DNA of 64,000 bases from Deltaproteobacteria bacterium UBA5205 (GCA_002412715.1 DHVP01000042.1:144489-208488), one strand, 5' to 3'; positions 50,387 through 59,120 are shown, counted from the stretch's first letter. Notes: generated by a model from the letters alone, not told the origin. A program made the numbers and translations.

Positions 50387-51817
50387 TTAATCCTCTATAC
50401 CAGCGAGCCTCTTGGCTGCTTTTTTCTTGTCATTTATGTTCGTTTCCCGGAATATCGTCACGCGGTGCGCCTCAGGTGAGCCGCCGCCGTGGATGTCCGA
50501 GATTGTGTCGGCGCTTTCCAGTGCCAGCTTTTCCGCCAGGCGGTACATCTTGACCCTGTTCTCAACAGGAACGCTGTCGACGCCCTTGAGGTACTTCCTC
50601 AGGAGGTCGCCGACTTCCCCGTTTGCAAAGTCCCTGTCCGAGGGCAGGTCAGCCACGAATCCGCCGCAGGCATCTATCATAAGCCGCGTCGCTTCGGACA
50701 TCTCCTTGCCTTCGTGTATCTTGGAGGCATTGGCAAGCACCGTATCGATGAAGTAGGTGCCGGAAGGCTGCTTTTTCCCCTCATAGGAAGAAGCAAGGCA
50801 GCATCCATACAGTGTCTCCGCCCTGTGGATCATGTCAATGACCTTCTGTTTCAGGTGGCCGACCTTCGTTGTGCCGTTGTAGTCCATCAGGGTGAGTGCC
50901 GTGCCGACCATGCAGTCTATCTTTCCGGACTTGCATCCGCCGTGGCTCTGCCGGTGCAGAGATGAAAACTTGACCACCATGTCGGAGGCGAATTCGGTTT
51001 CCCCGCACATGAATACCCTTTCCCATGGGACAAAGACGTCATCGAAGATGAGCGTCGGGCAGTACTTCGAATAACAAACATTCCCTACGTCGTAGCCGTC
51101 GAGTTCGCGCATATCGAGAGTCGAGCGGCCCACAACGTGGATAAGACCCTTCGTGTCAGCGGGTATCGCAAAAGCCAGGGCGTAGTCCTTGTCGTCCTTC
51201 CCCATGGCGCGCGAGGGAAGAACAATTATCTCGTGGGACGAAAGGGAGCCTGTCTGATGCGCCTTGGCTCCCCGAACGACGATGCCGTCCGCCTTTTTCT
51301 CCACAACGCGAATGAACATGTCTTTATCAGGCTGTTCGTGGGGAGCCAGCGACCGGTCCCCTTTGACATCCGTGACACCGGCATTGCCGGTAAGGTCATT
51401 CTTCTGCATGTGTTTCAGGAATTCCTGATACCGCGGGTAATACTCGGTATTGTATTTCTGGTCGATGTCATACGTCACGATGGCGAGAGCGGTAAGACAA
51501 TCGAGACCCGTACACCGCTGATGACAGGTTCCAACATGATTGGCGACCCTGCGGTTCACCTTCACGCGGGCGACAAGGTCTTCAACGGTGGATGGCGGAA
51601 GAGTGAAACGACTTACCGGCTCATTGATAAGAGGGCTCGTCGTGATCATGAGCCCGGGGTCGATCTGCGCCATCTCGTACGTTGCGCCTGTGGCTTCTAT
51701 ACCGGCGCGAAGACGGGGATTGTCAACGATGTTCGTGAGACGTTCTCCGAACATATAAGCAGTGGGTTTAAGGGACCGCAGTGATTCGATATATTCGTCT
51801 TTTGTCTTGATACCCAT
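50387..51817 (-). CDS. 4-hydroxybutyryl-CoA dehydratase-like flavoprotein (HpaB superfamily)
   Basis: A 476-residue member of the group containing 4-hydroxybutyryl-CoA dehydratase/vinylacetyl-CoA isomerase. All four [4Fe-4S] ligands of that enzyme have counterparts: Cys98 and Cys102 (GTCHQRCTGLDC) and His288 and Cys295 (SSLHRQSHGGCK), with the same spacing as C99/C103 and H292/C299 of the Clostridium enzyme. This separates it from the oxygen-using HpaB monooxygenases. It would use FAD plus cluster for a radical dehydration or double-bond shift on a CoA thioester. Substrate may differ from 4-hydroxybutyryl-CoA, since no other genes of that pathway are seen. GntR gene directly upstream, same strand. 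Confidence 0.88.
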   Translation of the reverse strand: MGIKTKDEYIESLRSLKPTAYMFGERLTNIVDNPRLRAGIEATGATYEMAQIDPGLMITTSPLINEPVSRFTLPPSTVEDLVARVKVNRRVANHVGTCHQRCTGLDCLTALAIVTYDIDQKYNTEYYPRYQEFLKHMQKNDLTGNAGVTDVKGDRSLAPHEQPDKDMFIRVVEKKADGIVVRGAKAHQTGSLSSHEIIVLPSRAMGKDDKDYALAFAIPADTKGLIHVVGRSTLDMRELDGYDVGNVCYSKYCPTLIFDDVFVPWERVFMCGETEFASDMVVKFSSLHRQSHGGCKSGKIDCMVGTALTLMDYNGTTKVGHLKQKVIDMIHRAETLYGCCLASSYEGKKQPSGTYFIDTVLANASKIHEGKEMSEATRLMIDACGGFVADLPSDRDFANGEVGDLLRKYLKGVDSVPVENRVKMYRLAEKLALESADTISDIHGGGSPEAHRVTIFRETNINDKKKAAKRLAGIED

Positions 51818-51858
51818 ATTATTGCCTCCTCTGATTGAATTCGGTACCGGACCTGTTT

Positions 51859-52551
51859 CTAGAATTCGGAGCGTTCCTGCTCGGCAAGCATCTTGCGGAC
51901 GCTCGACAGCACCTGGACCTTCACGTTGGTTACATGGTTCTTCAGCACCGTCTGGGCCCGATCCATGCTTCTTAAAGCAACGGCGTCGTATATCTCCTGA
52001 TGTTCCTGGTCCGTCGCCACCAGTGATGATCTGGGCAGATCGCTATACTTGAGAAACAGAATATCGAACAGATTTCGAAGGGTCCGTATCTGTGTCTCTT
52101 TCTTCGAAAGCGATGCCAGCGTGAGGTGAAACTCCCTGTTCTTGAAAAGCCTTTCTTTCAGGTAGAAATCGCGTTCAGCCGAAAGATGCGCTTCAAGGGC
52201 CGCCTTCAGCTCCGAAAGTCCCTTCTTGTCGATATTCTGTATCGTGTCGCCAAGGAGAGACGGCTCGATGAGCTCCCTCATTTCATAGATCTCCTCGATC
52301 TCCTGCACACTGAACGGGGACATGTAAAAACCCCTGTTGGGCTCATGGCAGACGAACCCGAGAAGCTCAAGCCTCTTCAACGCCTGTATGATGGGCGTGG
52401 GGCTAAGATCGAGTTTTTCCGCCAGGTCCCGATAGGCGATCTTCTGCCCCGGCACGAGTTCCTTGGAGTAGATCATGCGCCGAATACCCTGATATGCTAC
52501 CTGACTGCTGTCTTCGAGTTGTTTGGTCTGTTTTTTCTTTGTCTGTGCCAT
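51859..52551 (-). CDS. GntR-family transcriptional regulator (FCD type)
   Basis: A 230-residue regulator with a winged helix near the N-terminus (YRDLAEKLDLSPTPIIQALKRLELLGFV) and an FCD effector domain (IEEIYEMRELIEPSLLGD, HLTLASLSKKETQIRTL). A frame extension to 52698 has no ribosome site and runs through a repeat, so ATG 52551 is used. It likely controls the dehydratase-like gene 41 bases downstream and perhaps the divergent SucCD-like operon. Confidence 0.87.
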   Translation of the reverse strand: MAQTKKKQTKQLEDSSQVAYQGIRRMIYSKELVPGQKIAYRDLAEKLDLSPTPIIQALKRLELLGFVCHEPNRGFYMSPFSVQEIEEIYEMRELIEPSLLGDTIQNIDKKGLSELKAALEAHLSAERDFYLKERLFKNREFHLTLASLSKKETQIRTLRNLFDILFLKYSDLPRSSLVATDQEHQEIYDAVALRSMDRAQTVLKNHVTNVKVQVLSSVRKMLAEQERSEF

Positions 52552-52611
52552 GCGTAACTTTACACAAATGAAATTAGAAATGCAATCAAATTTTAGAAAA
52601 AAGATGAGACG

Positions 52612-52786
52612 GGTAATGGGTGATGGGCAATAGGCAATGGGAGAAACCACCGGCTGTATACTATAAGAAAGCTTAATCGGAGGGCCGGTTGTCAACACAA
52701 CTGACTAGTGCAGACTAGTGCACTCCGACACGACAAAACCCCCACCCCGTTCGGTCACACCATCCCATTACCCATTACCCATTACC
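52612..52786. repeat. Heptad repeat site C, inverted arms
   Basis: Left arm 52612-52639: GGTAATG, GGTGATG, GGCAATA, GGCAATG. Right arm 52766-52786: CATTACC three times, the reverse-complement unit. About 126 bases lie between the arms, including a 10-base tandem repeat. Situated in the divergent gap between the GntR gene and the SucCD-like genes. Confidence 0.8.
52703..52722. repeat. Tandem 10-base repeat, possible operator
   Basis: GACTAGTGCA occurs twice head to tail. The unit holds the palindromes ACTAGT and, at the junction with the following bases, AGTGCACT. It lies 150 bases upstream of the GntR start and 109 bases upstream of the sucCD-type -35 box; a regulator site is possible. Confidence 0.35.
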
Positions 52787-52830
52787 CATCTTCCTTATTC
52801 ACTTTATAATCACATTATTAATCAATTACG

Positions 52831-52859
52831 TTGACATCAAAAACCATTGCATTTATACT
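52831..52859 (+). promoter_or_regulatory. Sigma-70-type promoter for the SucCD-like operon
   Basis: TTGACA (52831-52836), 17-base spacer, TATACT (52854-52859): near-consensus. Expected transcript start is about 52866, giving a 64-base untranslated leader before ATG 52930. Confidence 0.75.
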
Positions 52860-52929
52860 TGAAGGTCGCAGTTACGGGGTGGCCCGTACACGCAGATGAA
52901 GCCAAATCAACACAAAGGGATTGACAGAT

Positions 52930-54114
52930 ATGAGACTTCACGAATATGAAGCACTGGACATTTTTGAACAGAACCATATACCCGTTCCCCGCCGCGAGCT
53001 CGTCAGTACCATGCACGATGCCCTCCATGTCGCCGGTGAAATAGGTTATCCCGTCATCATCAAGGCACAGGTCCTTGTCGGTGGGCGCGGCCTTGCCGGG
53101 GGCATCAGGACGGCATCAAATCCGGATGAGCTGAAAGAGGCAGCCGACGAGCTTTTTACATCGGAAATCAAGGGGATGCCGGTCCGCAAGGCACTCGTGT
53201 GTCAGAAAGTGGACATCGTAAAGGAGTTTTACCTCGGCATGACCGTTGACGGTTATTCAGGCAAGCCGGTCATCGTGGTCAGCACCGAGGGGGGCGTACT
53301 GATCGAGGAGACTGCAAGGACATCTCCCGAAAAGATAGCCGCCATTCACATCGAACCCTCATTCGGGTATTATCCTTACCAGGCCCGCAGCTTGCTGAGG
53401 ATGCTCGGCCTGGAACAGAAACTCATTACCCCCTGGAGCGAAATAATCGGCCAGCTCTATCATATAGCCACCCGCTACGAGGCACTCATCGCCGAGATCA
53501 ATCCGTTGGTCGTCCTGTCGAATGGCGTATTGATGGCCGTCGATGCCGTTCTGGAAGTCGATGATTCCGCCCTTTCGCGGATACGTTTTCCCCTTCCCGA
53601 CCGCGTCGACCGTATCGAAAACCCGCTTGAGCGAAGAGGTCGGGAGATTGGCGTCACCTATGTGGATTTGGACGGTGACATAGGGCTCATCTCCTCCGGT
53701 GCGGGCCTGGGAATGGCGTCCATGGACATTATCGGACAGAAGATGAAACCCGCGAACTTCCTTGAAACCGGAGGCGGTATCACGGCCGACCTGTTGTACA
53801 GGTGCATGGAACTCATCATGATGAAACCGGACCTCAGGGGCATCTTTATAAATGTTTACGGGGGCATCAATCCCATTCACGAAGGTGCCAAAGGTGTCAT
53901 CAGATACATGCAGGAACATAACGTGAAGATCCCTGTCGTGGCAAAAGCCCTCGGCAACCGTCAGGAAGAAACGTGGGAAATATTCAAGTCAGGCGAGGTC
54001 CATGTCGTGACGGAAGCCGCTACCGAAAAGGCTGTCGATGTTTTATACAAGCTTGTCGGACCGGGTAAGAAAACCGACGCAGGCCGTCCGAAGGCAAGTG
54101 CGAAAGGTAAGTAA
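52930..54114 (+). CDS. Succinyl-CoA synthetase beta-like subunit (ADP-forming acyl-CoA ligase)
   Basis: A 394-residue ATP-grasp subunit: MRLHEYEALDIFEQNHIPVP, VIIKAQVLVGGRGLAGGI, ALVCQKVDIVKEFYLGMTVD, INPLVVLSNG, and LETGGGITADLLYRCMELIM with IFINVYGGI near the end. With the alpha subunit it interconverts acyl-CoA, ADP and phosphate with acid, CoA and ATP. Succinate is the common substrate but malate or another acid is possible. Its ATG has AAAGGGA nine bases upstream; a TTG at 52921 is less likely. No other TCA genes are near. Confidence 0.85.
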   Translation: MRLHEYEALDIFEQNHIPVPRRELVSTMHDALHVAGEIGYPVIIKAQVLVGGRGLAGGIRTASNPDELKEAADELFTSEIKGMPVRKALVCQKVDIVKEFYLGMTVDGYSGKPVIVVSTEGGVLIEETARTSPEKIAAIHIEPSFGYYPYQARSLLRMLGLEQKLITPWSEIIGQLYHIATRYEALIAEINPLVVLSNGVLMAVDAVLEVDDSALSRIRFPLPDRVDRIENPLERRGREIGVTYVDLDGDIGLISSGAGLGMASMDIIGQKMKPANFLETGGGITADLLYRCMELIMMKPDLRGIFINVYGGINPIHEGAKGVIRYMQEHNVKIPVVAKALGNRQEETWEIFKSGEVHVVTEAATEKAVDVLYKLVGPGKKTDAGRPKASAKGK

Positions 54115-54175
54115 GCGCAATGCAGGATAAGAGCATGAGCAGATCATGGTCAATTGAACTATATGAGGTTTTCCC

Positions 54176-55048
54176 ATGAGCATATTGATGAATGATTCCA
54201 CACGTGTCATAGTACAGGGCATCACCGGCCGCATCGGAAGTGCCCAGACCCACTGGATGCTTGAATACGGCACACGGGTTGTAGGCGGCGTTACTCCCGG
54301 AAAAGGGGGAACGACCACCGAAGGGGTCCCCGTCTTCAACAGCGTCCTCGAAGCCGTAAAGCAAACAGGGGCCAATGCCTCGGTCTTTTTCGTCCCCGCC
54401 GCCTTCGTGCTCGATGCATTCCTCGAGACTATCGACGCCGGCATCAAGCTTATAGTGATCGTCCCCGAACATATCCCCGTCAAGGATGTTTTGAGAATGC
54501 GCAGCTACGCCATCGAAAAAGGTGTCTTCGCACTCGGCCCCACCACTCCCGGCATACTCGTCCCTGGAATGGGCAAGATGGGTATCATGCCCGCGTCGCT
54601 TTTTGCGCCTGGCCGCGTGGGAATCATCTCGCGAAGCGGAACCCTCTCCTACGAGTTTGCAGGAATCCTTTCAGAAAACAAAGTTGGTCAGAGTACTGTG
54701 GTCGGCATGGGCGCCGACCCCGTTGTTCTCAGAAATCTTGCCGATATCCTTGAGCTTTTCGAGAACGATAAAGATACCGATGCGGTTATTGTCGTCGGAG
54801 AAGTGGGCGGAGAACAGGAAGAAAAGGCCGCCGGCTTTATCGCCAGGCAGATGACAAAACCCGTCGCCGCCTATATAGCCGGACGTTATTCTCCCCAGGG
54901 CAAGAAAATGGGGCATGCCGGCGCCATAGTGCGCGGCAGCGCCGGCACAGTCACCGGCAAGCACGAGGCGCTCAAGGCTGCGGGCGTTGAGGTCCTCGAA
55001 AGTCCGATCGACGTAGCGAAATGGGCGAAGAAAAATAAGTTAAAATAG
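54176..55048 (+). CDS. Succinyl-CoA synthetase alpha-like subunit
   Basis: A 290-residue CoA-binding alpha subunit: VIVQGITGRIGSAQTHWMLEYGT at the start, GVPVFNSVLEAV, ALGPTTPGILVPG, IISRSGTLSYEFAG and the phospho-His in GKKMGHAGAIVRGSAGT. The catalytic His and phosphate loop are intact. Lies 61 bases after the beta gene and ends 8 bases before repeat site D. Energy conservation from acyl-CoA by substrate-level phosphorylation is the probable role in a fermentative or syntrophic cell. Confidence 0.85.
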   Translation: MSILMNDSTRVIVQGITGRIGSAQTHWMLEYGTRVVGGVTPGKGGTTTEGVPVFNSVLEAVKQTGANASVFFVPAAFVLDAFLETIDAGIKLIVIVPEHIPVKDVLRMRSYAIEKGVFALGPTTPGILVPGMGKMGIMPASLFAPGRVGIISRSGTLSYEFAGILSENKVGQSTVVGMGADPVVLRNLADILELFENDKDTDAVIVVGEVGGEQEEKAAGFIARQMTKPVAAYIAGRYSPQGKKMGHAGAIVRGSAGTVTGKHEALKAAGVEVLESPIDVAKWAKKNKLK

Positions 55049-55052
55049 AGAA

Positions 55053-55185
55053 GACAGGTAATGGGTGATAGGTTATGGGTAATGGGAAAAGCCTGTAATC
55101 TGCCTATCACCCGTAACCTGCAACCCGTTTCACCGTTTCGTCTTTGTTCTCCCCATCACCCATAACCTATCACCCATTACCTGTC
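55053..55185. repeat. Heptad repeat site D, 34-bp inverted repeat with a third arm
   Basis: Left arm 55053-55086 and right arm 55152-55185 are 34 bases each and are reverse complements at 33 of 34 positions; inside the left arm the 7-base units GGTAATG, GGTGATA, GGTTATG, GGTAATG are seen. Between them, 55103-55130 is a third, diverged arm in the right-arm orientation (CCTATCA, CCCGTAA, CCTGCAA, CCCGTTT). The whole can fold into a large hairpin between two tandem genes. Confidence 0.88.
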
Positions 55186-55287
55186 CTTATTGTATCTCGC
55201 TTTACAGAAGAAACTGTTTCCATCGTGGTAGAATGGTGCTAGTCTTTGTCTTTACGGAGTTTAGTCCTGTACCAGCGAGGAGATGAA

Positions 55288-57975
55288 ATGACAAGAAACC
55301 GGATGACACGGCTCGTCCTGATCGGTGCGATCCTGATCCTCCTTATAGCGTTTTCGCGGATTGTCGGGCTTTACGTAGATTGGCTGTTCTTTCTTGAAAC
55401 GGGATATCAATTTGTCTTTTCCAGGATGATCACCGTTCAGTTCCTTTCGGGCTTGTGCTGCGGCGTTTTCGCATTCCTTTTCATGTTCGCCAATATGAGG
55501 GTTGTCAACAGGATCCAGTTCCCTGCCGCCAGCCTCTCCGTCAATGGCTACACGACAATACCCATCAATACTCTGCAGCTGACAAGGCTGTCCCGTATCG
55601 TAGGGCTCCTGGTCTCTATTTTTGTCGCCGTAATAGGGGCATTGTGGGGAGCCGGTGTTTGGGACCAGACACTCTTCTTTCTGAACGGGGTCAACGGGGG
55701 GCTTGCCGACCCGATCTTCGGTCAGGATGTCGGATTCTATCTGTTCAGGCTTCCCTTCTATGAATCGTTAAGCTCTTTCATGGGATTTCTTCTCTTTATG
55801 GCGCTTCTCGCAAGTGTTGCGGGCTATGTCGCCAGGCGCGTCGTCAACTTGAGCCGTTTCAATCTCTTCATAGCAAAGGAGATACGCCTCCATCTCGGCA
55901 TTCTCGCCGCACTGGTGCTTTTTAAGACCGCCTTCGGCTTCTATCTCGACAGGTTCGAACTCCTCTACTCGGTCCACCAGATCATAACGGGTGCCGGCTA
56001 TGCCGATGTATACGCGAGGGTTTTTGCCCTGAACATACTGGTATTTCTTTCCATAATCGCGGGGGTGATCTTCATTATCGCCTTTGCCAGAGGCACGGTC
56101 AGGTTCGCCTTTTATCCCGTCGGCGCTGTAATAGCCTTTTATATCATCGGCATGGTCATCTACCCGGGGCTGCTTCAGAACTTCAAGGTGACGCCCAACG
56201 AACTGGACCTGGAGAGGCCTTTCATCCAGCATCATATCGCGTTCACCCGGTACGGGTACGGTCTCGAAAAGATCGATCTCAAACCTTTTAACGTGTCCTA
56301 TAACCTTACAGCGAAAGACATCCAGAAGAATGATACGACGATCGGGAACATCCGGCTGTGGGACGAAGCACCGCTCCTCAAGACTTTGAGTCAGCTCCAG
56401 CAGATACGGACCTATTACAGATTTTCCAGCATCGATAATGACAGATACACTATCGACGGCAAGTACGGTCAGGTAATGCTTTCCGCACGGGAGCTTTCGT
56501 ATGATGACCTGCCGAGCAAGTCATGGATCAATGAAAAGCTCGTCTTCACCCACGGAAACGGGGTTGCGCTGGCGTATGTAAGCAAGATTACGCCCGCGGG
56601 CCTGCCCGAATTTATCGTAAAGGACATACCGCCCGCGTCGATTACGAAATCCATAAAGATTTCGAGGCCCGAGATCTATTTCGGCGAACTCACGGGCAGC
56701 TATGCCATCGCCAATACGCGGATACCGGAGTTCAGTTATCCCACCGCCGAGGGAAATGTTTACGGTTCATACAAAGGATCAGGCGGCGTCGCCTTCGACT
56801 CTCCACTCAAAAGGCTCGCCTTTGCAGCCCATTTCAAGGATGCCAAGATACTCCTGTCGTCGGACATCACAAGGGAAAGCCGGATACTCTACTTTCGAAA
56901 CATAACGGAGAGGGTCCGTAAGATAACCCCTTTCCTTTCGTTGGACCAGGAGCCCTACATCGTCATATCCGACACGGGGAAGCTTTTCTGGATGATCGAC
57001 GCCTACACGGTTTCGACCCGCCTGCCCTATTCCCGGCAACTGAGCAATAAGTTGAATTACATGAGAAATTCCGTCAAGGTAACCATCGACGCTTATAACG
57101 GCGCCATCAACTACTACCTCAGCGATCCCGATGACATGATAGCAAAGACATATAATGCCATTTTCCCCGGTCTCTTTAAGGACCTGTCTGCAATGCCGGA
57201 AGACTTAAGGAAACACATCCGTTATCCAAGAGAATTTTTCAAGACCCAGGCATCCCTTTACGCAACATATCACATGGACGATCCGAAAACGTTCTACAAC
57301 AAGGAAGATCTCTGGGAGATCCCCTCCCATGCGGAAAAATCAATGGAGCCCTATTACCTGATCATGAAGATCCCGGGAGAAAAGAGTGAGGAATATGTCC
57401 TACTTGCACCTTACACCCCGGCCAAACGGGACAACCTGGCAGCCTGGCTCGCCGCACGGTGCGACGTGCCCAATTACGGGAAGCTTATCGTCTACACCTT
57501 TCCCAGGGACCGCCTTGTCTACGGCCCGAGGCAGGTCGATGCACGCATCGATCAGGATTCATACATATCGCAACAACTCACGCTCTGGGGGCAGAGAGGC
57601 TCCCAGGTCATTCGCGGCAGCCTCCTGATCATTCCCGTCGAATCCGCTCTTGTCTATATTCAACCGCTCTATCTTGCAGCCGAGGACAAGGGCGGCCTTC
57701 CCGAACTCAGGCGGATCATCGTGGCATACGAGAATAACGTTGTCATGGAGGACACCCTCGAGGCGGCCTTTCAAAAGATATTCGGCGGCAGAAGGACGAC
57801 GTCCGGACCTGAGTCAAAAGAAACCACGGGACCTGCGCCCGGCATCAACGACCTCGCCAAACAGGCCAACAAGACCTTCGAACGAATGCTGCAGCTTCAA
57901 CGCCAGGGTGACTGGGCAGGCTACGGCGAGGAGTTGAAAAAGTTGGAGAAACTACTGAAAGATATGGCAAAGTAA
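55288..57975 (+). CDS. UPF0182 family integral membrane protein
   Basis: An 895-residue membrane protein of the UPF0182 family, function unknown. About seven transmembrane segments lie in residues 1-300 (for example LVLIGAILILLIAFSRIVGL and FLSIIAGVIFIIAFARG), then a large extracytoplasmic part with the family blocks NELDLERPFIQHHIAFTRYGYGL, FTHGNGVALAYVSKITPAGLPEF and PEIYFGELTGSYAIANT. ATG 55288 has GAGGAG just before it. The C-terminal 70 residues are charged and probably helical. Stand-alone gene downstream of the large repeat. Confidence 0.9.
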   Translation: MTRNRMTRLVLIGAILILLIAFSRIVGLYVDWLFFLETGYQFVFSRMITVQFLSGLCCGVFAFLFMFANMRVVNRIQFPAASLSVNGYTTIPINTLQLTRLSRIVGLLVSIFVAVIGALWGAGVWDQTLFFLNGVNGGLADPIFGQDVGFYLFRLPFYESLSSFMGFLLFMALLASVAGYVARRVVNLSRFNLFIAKEIRLHLGILAALVLFKTAFGFYLDRFELLYSVHQIITGAGYADVYARVFALNILVFLSIIAGVIFIIAFARGTVRFAFYPVGAVIAFYIIGMVIYPGLLQNFKVTPNELDLERPFIQHHIAFTRYGYGLEKIDLKPFNVSYNLTAKDIQKNDTTIGNIRLWDEAPLLKTLSQLQQIRTYYRFSSIDNDRYTIDGKYGQVMLSARELSYDDLPSKSWINEKLVFTHGNGVALAYVSKITPAGLPEFIVKDIPPASITKSIKISRPEIYFGELTGSYAIANTRIPEFSYPTAEGNVYGSYKGSGGVAFDSPLKRLAFAAHFKDAKILLSSDITRESRILYFRNITERVRKITPFLSLDQEPYIVISDTGKLFWMIDAYTVSTRLPYSRQLSNKLNYMRNSVKVTIDAYNGAINYYLSDPDDMIAKTYNAIFPGLFKDLSAMPEDLRKHIRYPREFFKTQASLYATYHMDDPKTFYNKEDLWEIPSHAEKSMEPYYLIMKIPGEKSEEYVLLAPYTPAKRDNLAAWLAARCDVPNYGKLIVYTFPRDRLVYGPRQVDARIDQDSYISQQLTLWGQRGSQVIRGSLLIIPVESALVYIQPLYLAAEDKGGLPELRRIIVAYENNVVMEDTLEAAFQKIFGGRRTTSGPESKETTGPAPGINDLAKQANKTFERMLQLQRQGDWAGYGEELKKLEKLLKDMAK

Positions 57976-58012
57976 AAAGGCGAAACCCTATACTTCTCAC
58001 GCTGGAGGATAC

Positions 58013-58456
58013 ATGCCGCGTATTAAGCTTGAAGAACAGTCGATGTATGAGTTCACGTTTCCCGTGACGCTCTATCCCCGGGACATTAATTATGGGGGGC
58101 ATCTCGGAAACGATTCCCTGGTTATCCTTATTGGAAGCGCGAGGGCGCAGATGTTCCACTCGATGGGATTCGCCGAAGGGGATCTCGGAGATGGCAAGAC
58201 GGGCATCATCATGAGTGATCTCGTGATGAATTACAGGGCCGAGAGCTTTATCTTCGACGAACTCCAGATCGATACACATATCGGAGAGATTCGTTCCGGT
58301 GGTTTCCGAATATTTCATCGCGTGACAAAAAAGGGTACCCTGGTTGCCCTCGCCGAGGCCGGCGTCATGAGCTTCGATTACACGATTCACCGCCTGACCC
58401 ACGTGCCGGAAATATTCCTGAAAGCGATCGCAAACATCCAGAAGGGATCAACGTAA
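58013..58456 (+). CDS. Hotdog-fold acyl-CoA thioesterase
   Basis: A 147-residue 4HBT-type thioesterase: TLYPRDINYGGHLGNDSLVILI holds the catalytic Asp/Asn region of the YbgC/4-hydroxybenzoyl-CoA thioesterase clan, followed by VMNYRAESFIFDELQIDT and FRIFHRVTKKGTLVALAEAGVMSFD. It hydrolyses a CoA thioester of unknown kind. GGAGG is six bases upstream of its ATG; 37 bases after the UPF0182 gene. Confidence 0.82.
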   Translation: MPRIKLEEQSMYEFTFPVTLYPRDINYGGHLGNDSLVILIGSARAQMFHSMGFAEGDLGDGKTGIIMSDLVMNYRAESFIFDELQIDTHIGEIRSGGFRIFHRVTKKGTLVALAEAGVMSFDYTIHRLTHVPEIFLKAIANIQKGST

Positions 58457-58461
58457 AGCTG

Positions 58462-58515
58462 AAAAAGACTATCTCACACCCGCTTCGCTCGGGTACACAG
58501 AGGTGGTCTTTCGTT
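58462..58515. terminator. Bidirectional hairpin terminator
   Basis: AAGACTATCTC (58465-58475) pairs with GAGGTGGTCTT (58500-58510) over 11 base pairs including two G-U pairs; inner CCCG/CGGG pairs cap it. Followed by TTCGTTTTC on the plus strand. Lies between the convergent thioesterase gene and the pseudogene. Confidence 0.65.
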
Positions 58516-58516
58516 T

Positions 58517-58966
58517 TCAGTTCCTGTTCAGGTAGCGCGTTGCTATGAGACGCCACTGCGTACCATAGAGGCTCACCGTGGTCCAGAAGGCCTCCTTGGC
58601 TACCGTCCGTTTCGTCTCTTTACTGTAGAACTCATAAACACCGTTTCCGAGAGGTTGTTTCGATATTTTTTTACCCGTGGCGACGAGGTCGGGGAAAGAC
58701 CCATAGAGAGGATCGGTAAGCCTTGCCCGTGCAGAGCTTCTTCAAACTTTGCTCGCTTCGGGTCCTGCGAGGTCTGTCTTCGAGATCTGTTCGGCCGCAC
58801 CCGCCAGGTCGGCATCGAGCACCCTGAAAAGCTTTATAATCCTGTCATTGACATTGATAAGGACGGGAGGATAATCGTAAGGAAGACGGGATTGACAAAA
58901 TGGAAGGACCGGGGAGATAAAAACCAACGAAAACGCGACGCATATGCTCATAACAACATTCGCCAT
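58517..58966 (-). pseudogene. Remnant of a cache-type exported sensor protein, internal deletion and in-frame TGA
   Basis: ATG 58966 follows GGAGGG and begins a signal peptide (VVMSICVAFSLVFISPVLPF). The frame reads through AAEQISKTDLAGPEASKV and meets TGA at 58742-58744, then continues in the same frame with LTDPLYGSFPDLVATGKKIS, GVYEFYSKETKRTVAKEAFW and LYGTQWRLIATRYLNRN to TGA 58517. The first part looks like the N-terminus and the second like the C-terminus of one periplasmic cache-domain protein of about 300 residues, whose middle (roughly 150-180 residues) is missing. So I read this as a deletion pseudogene with a stop at the joint. Selenocysteine at the TGA is possible in principle but less likely. 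Confidence 0.65.
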
Positions 58967-59120
58967 GACGAAACCCTCCGGGAATAATAAACGATATAAA
59001 ACACTTGCCACATTCATTTCGCATTGTAAAGCTTTTAAATTGCTTTAAAAAGGGTCTTCATGTACCATAATGGAACTCTTTCCGAATGGGAAGGCACCAT
59101 GTTTCGCAGGAGGTTTTTGG

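Noticed and set aside
50387..51817. 4-hydroxyphenylacetate 3-monooxygenase (HpaB)
   Set aside because: The [4Fe-4S] ligands C-x3-C and H-x6-C place it with the anaerobic dehydratases; no flavin reductase partner is present.
17134..55185. CRISPR array
   Set aside because: The repeats are 7-base degenerate units without spacers of constant length, and no cas genes are present.
58742..58744. Selenocysteine codon
   Set aside because: The joined protein lacks the middle of its family, so a deletion explains the TGA better; the downstream stem is short and close and lacks a convincing SECIS loop.
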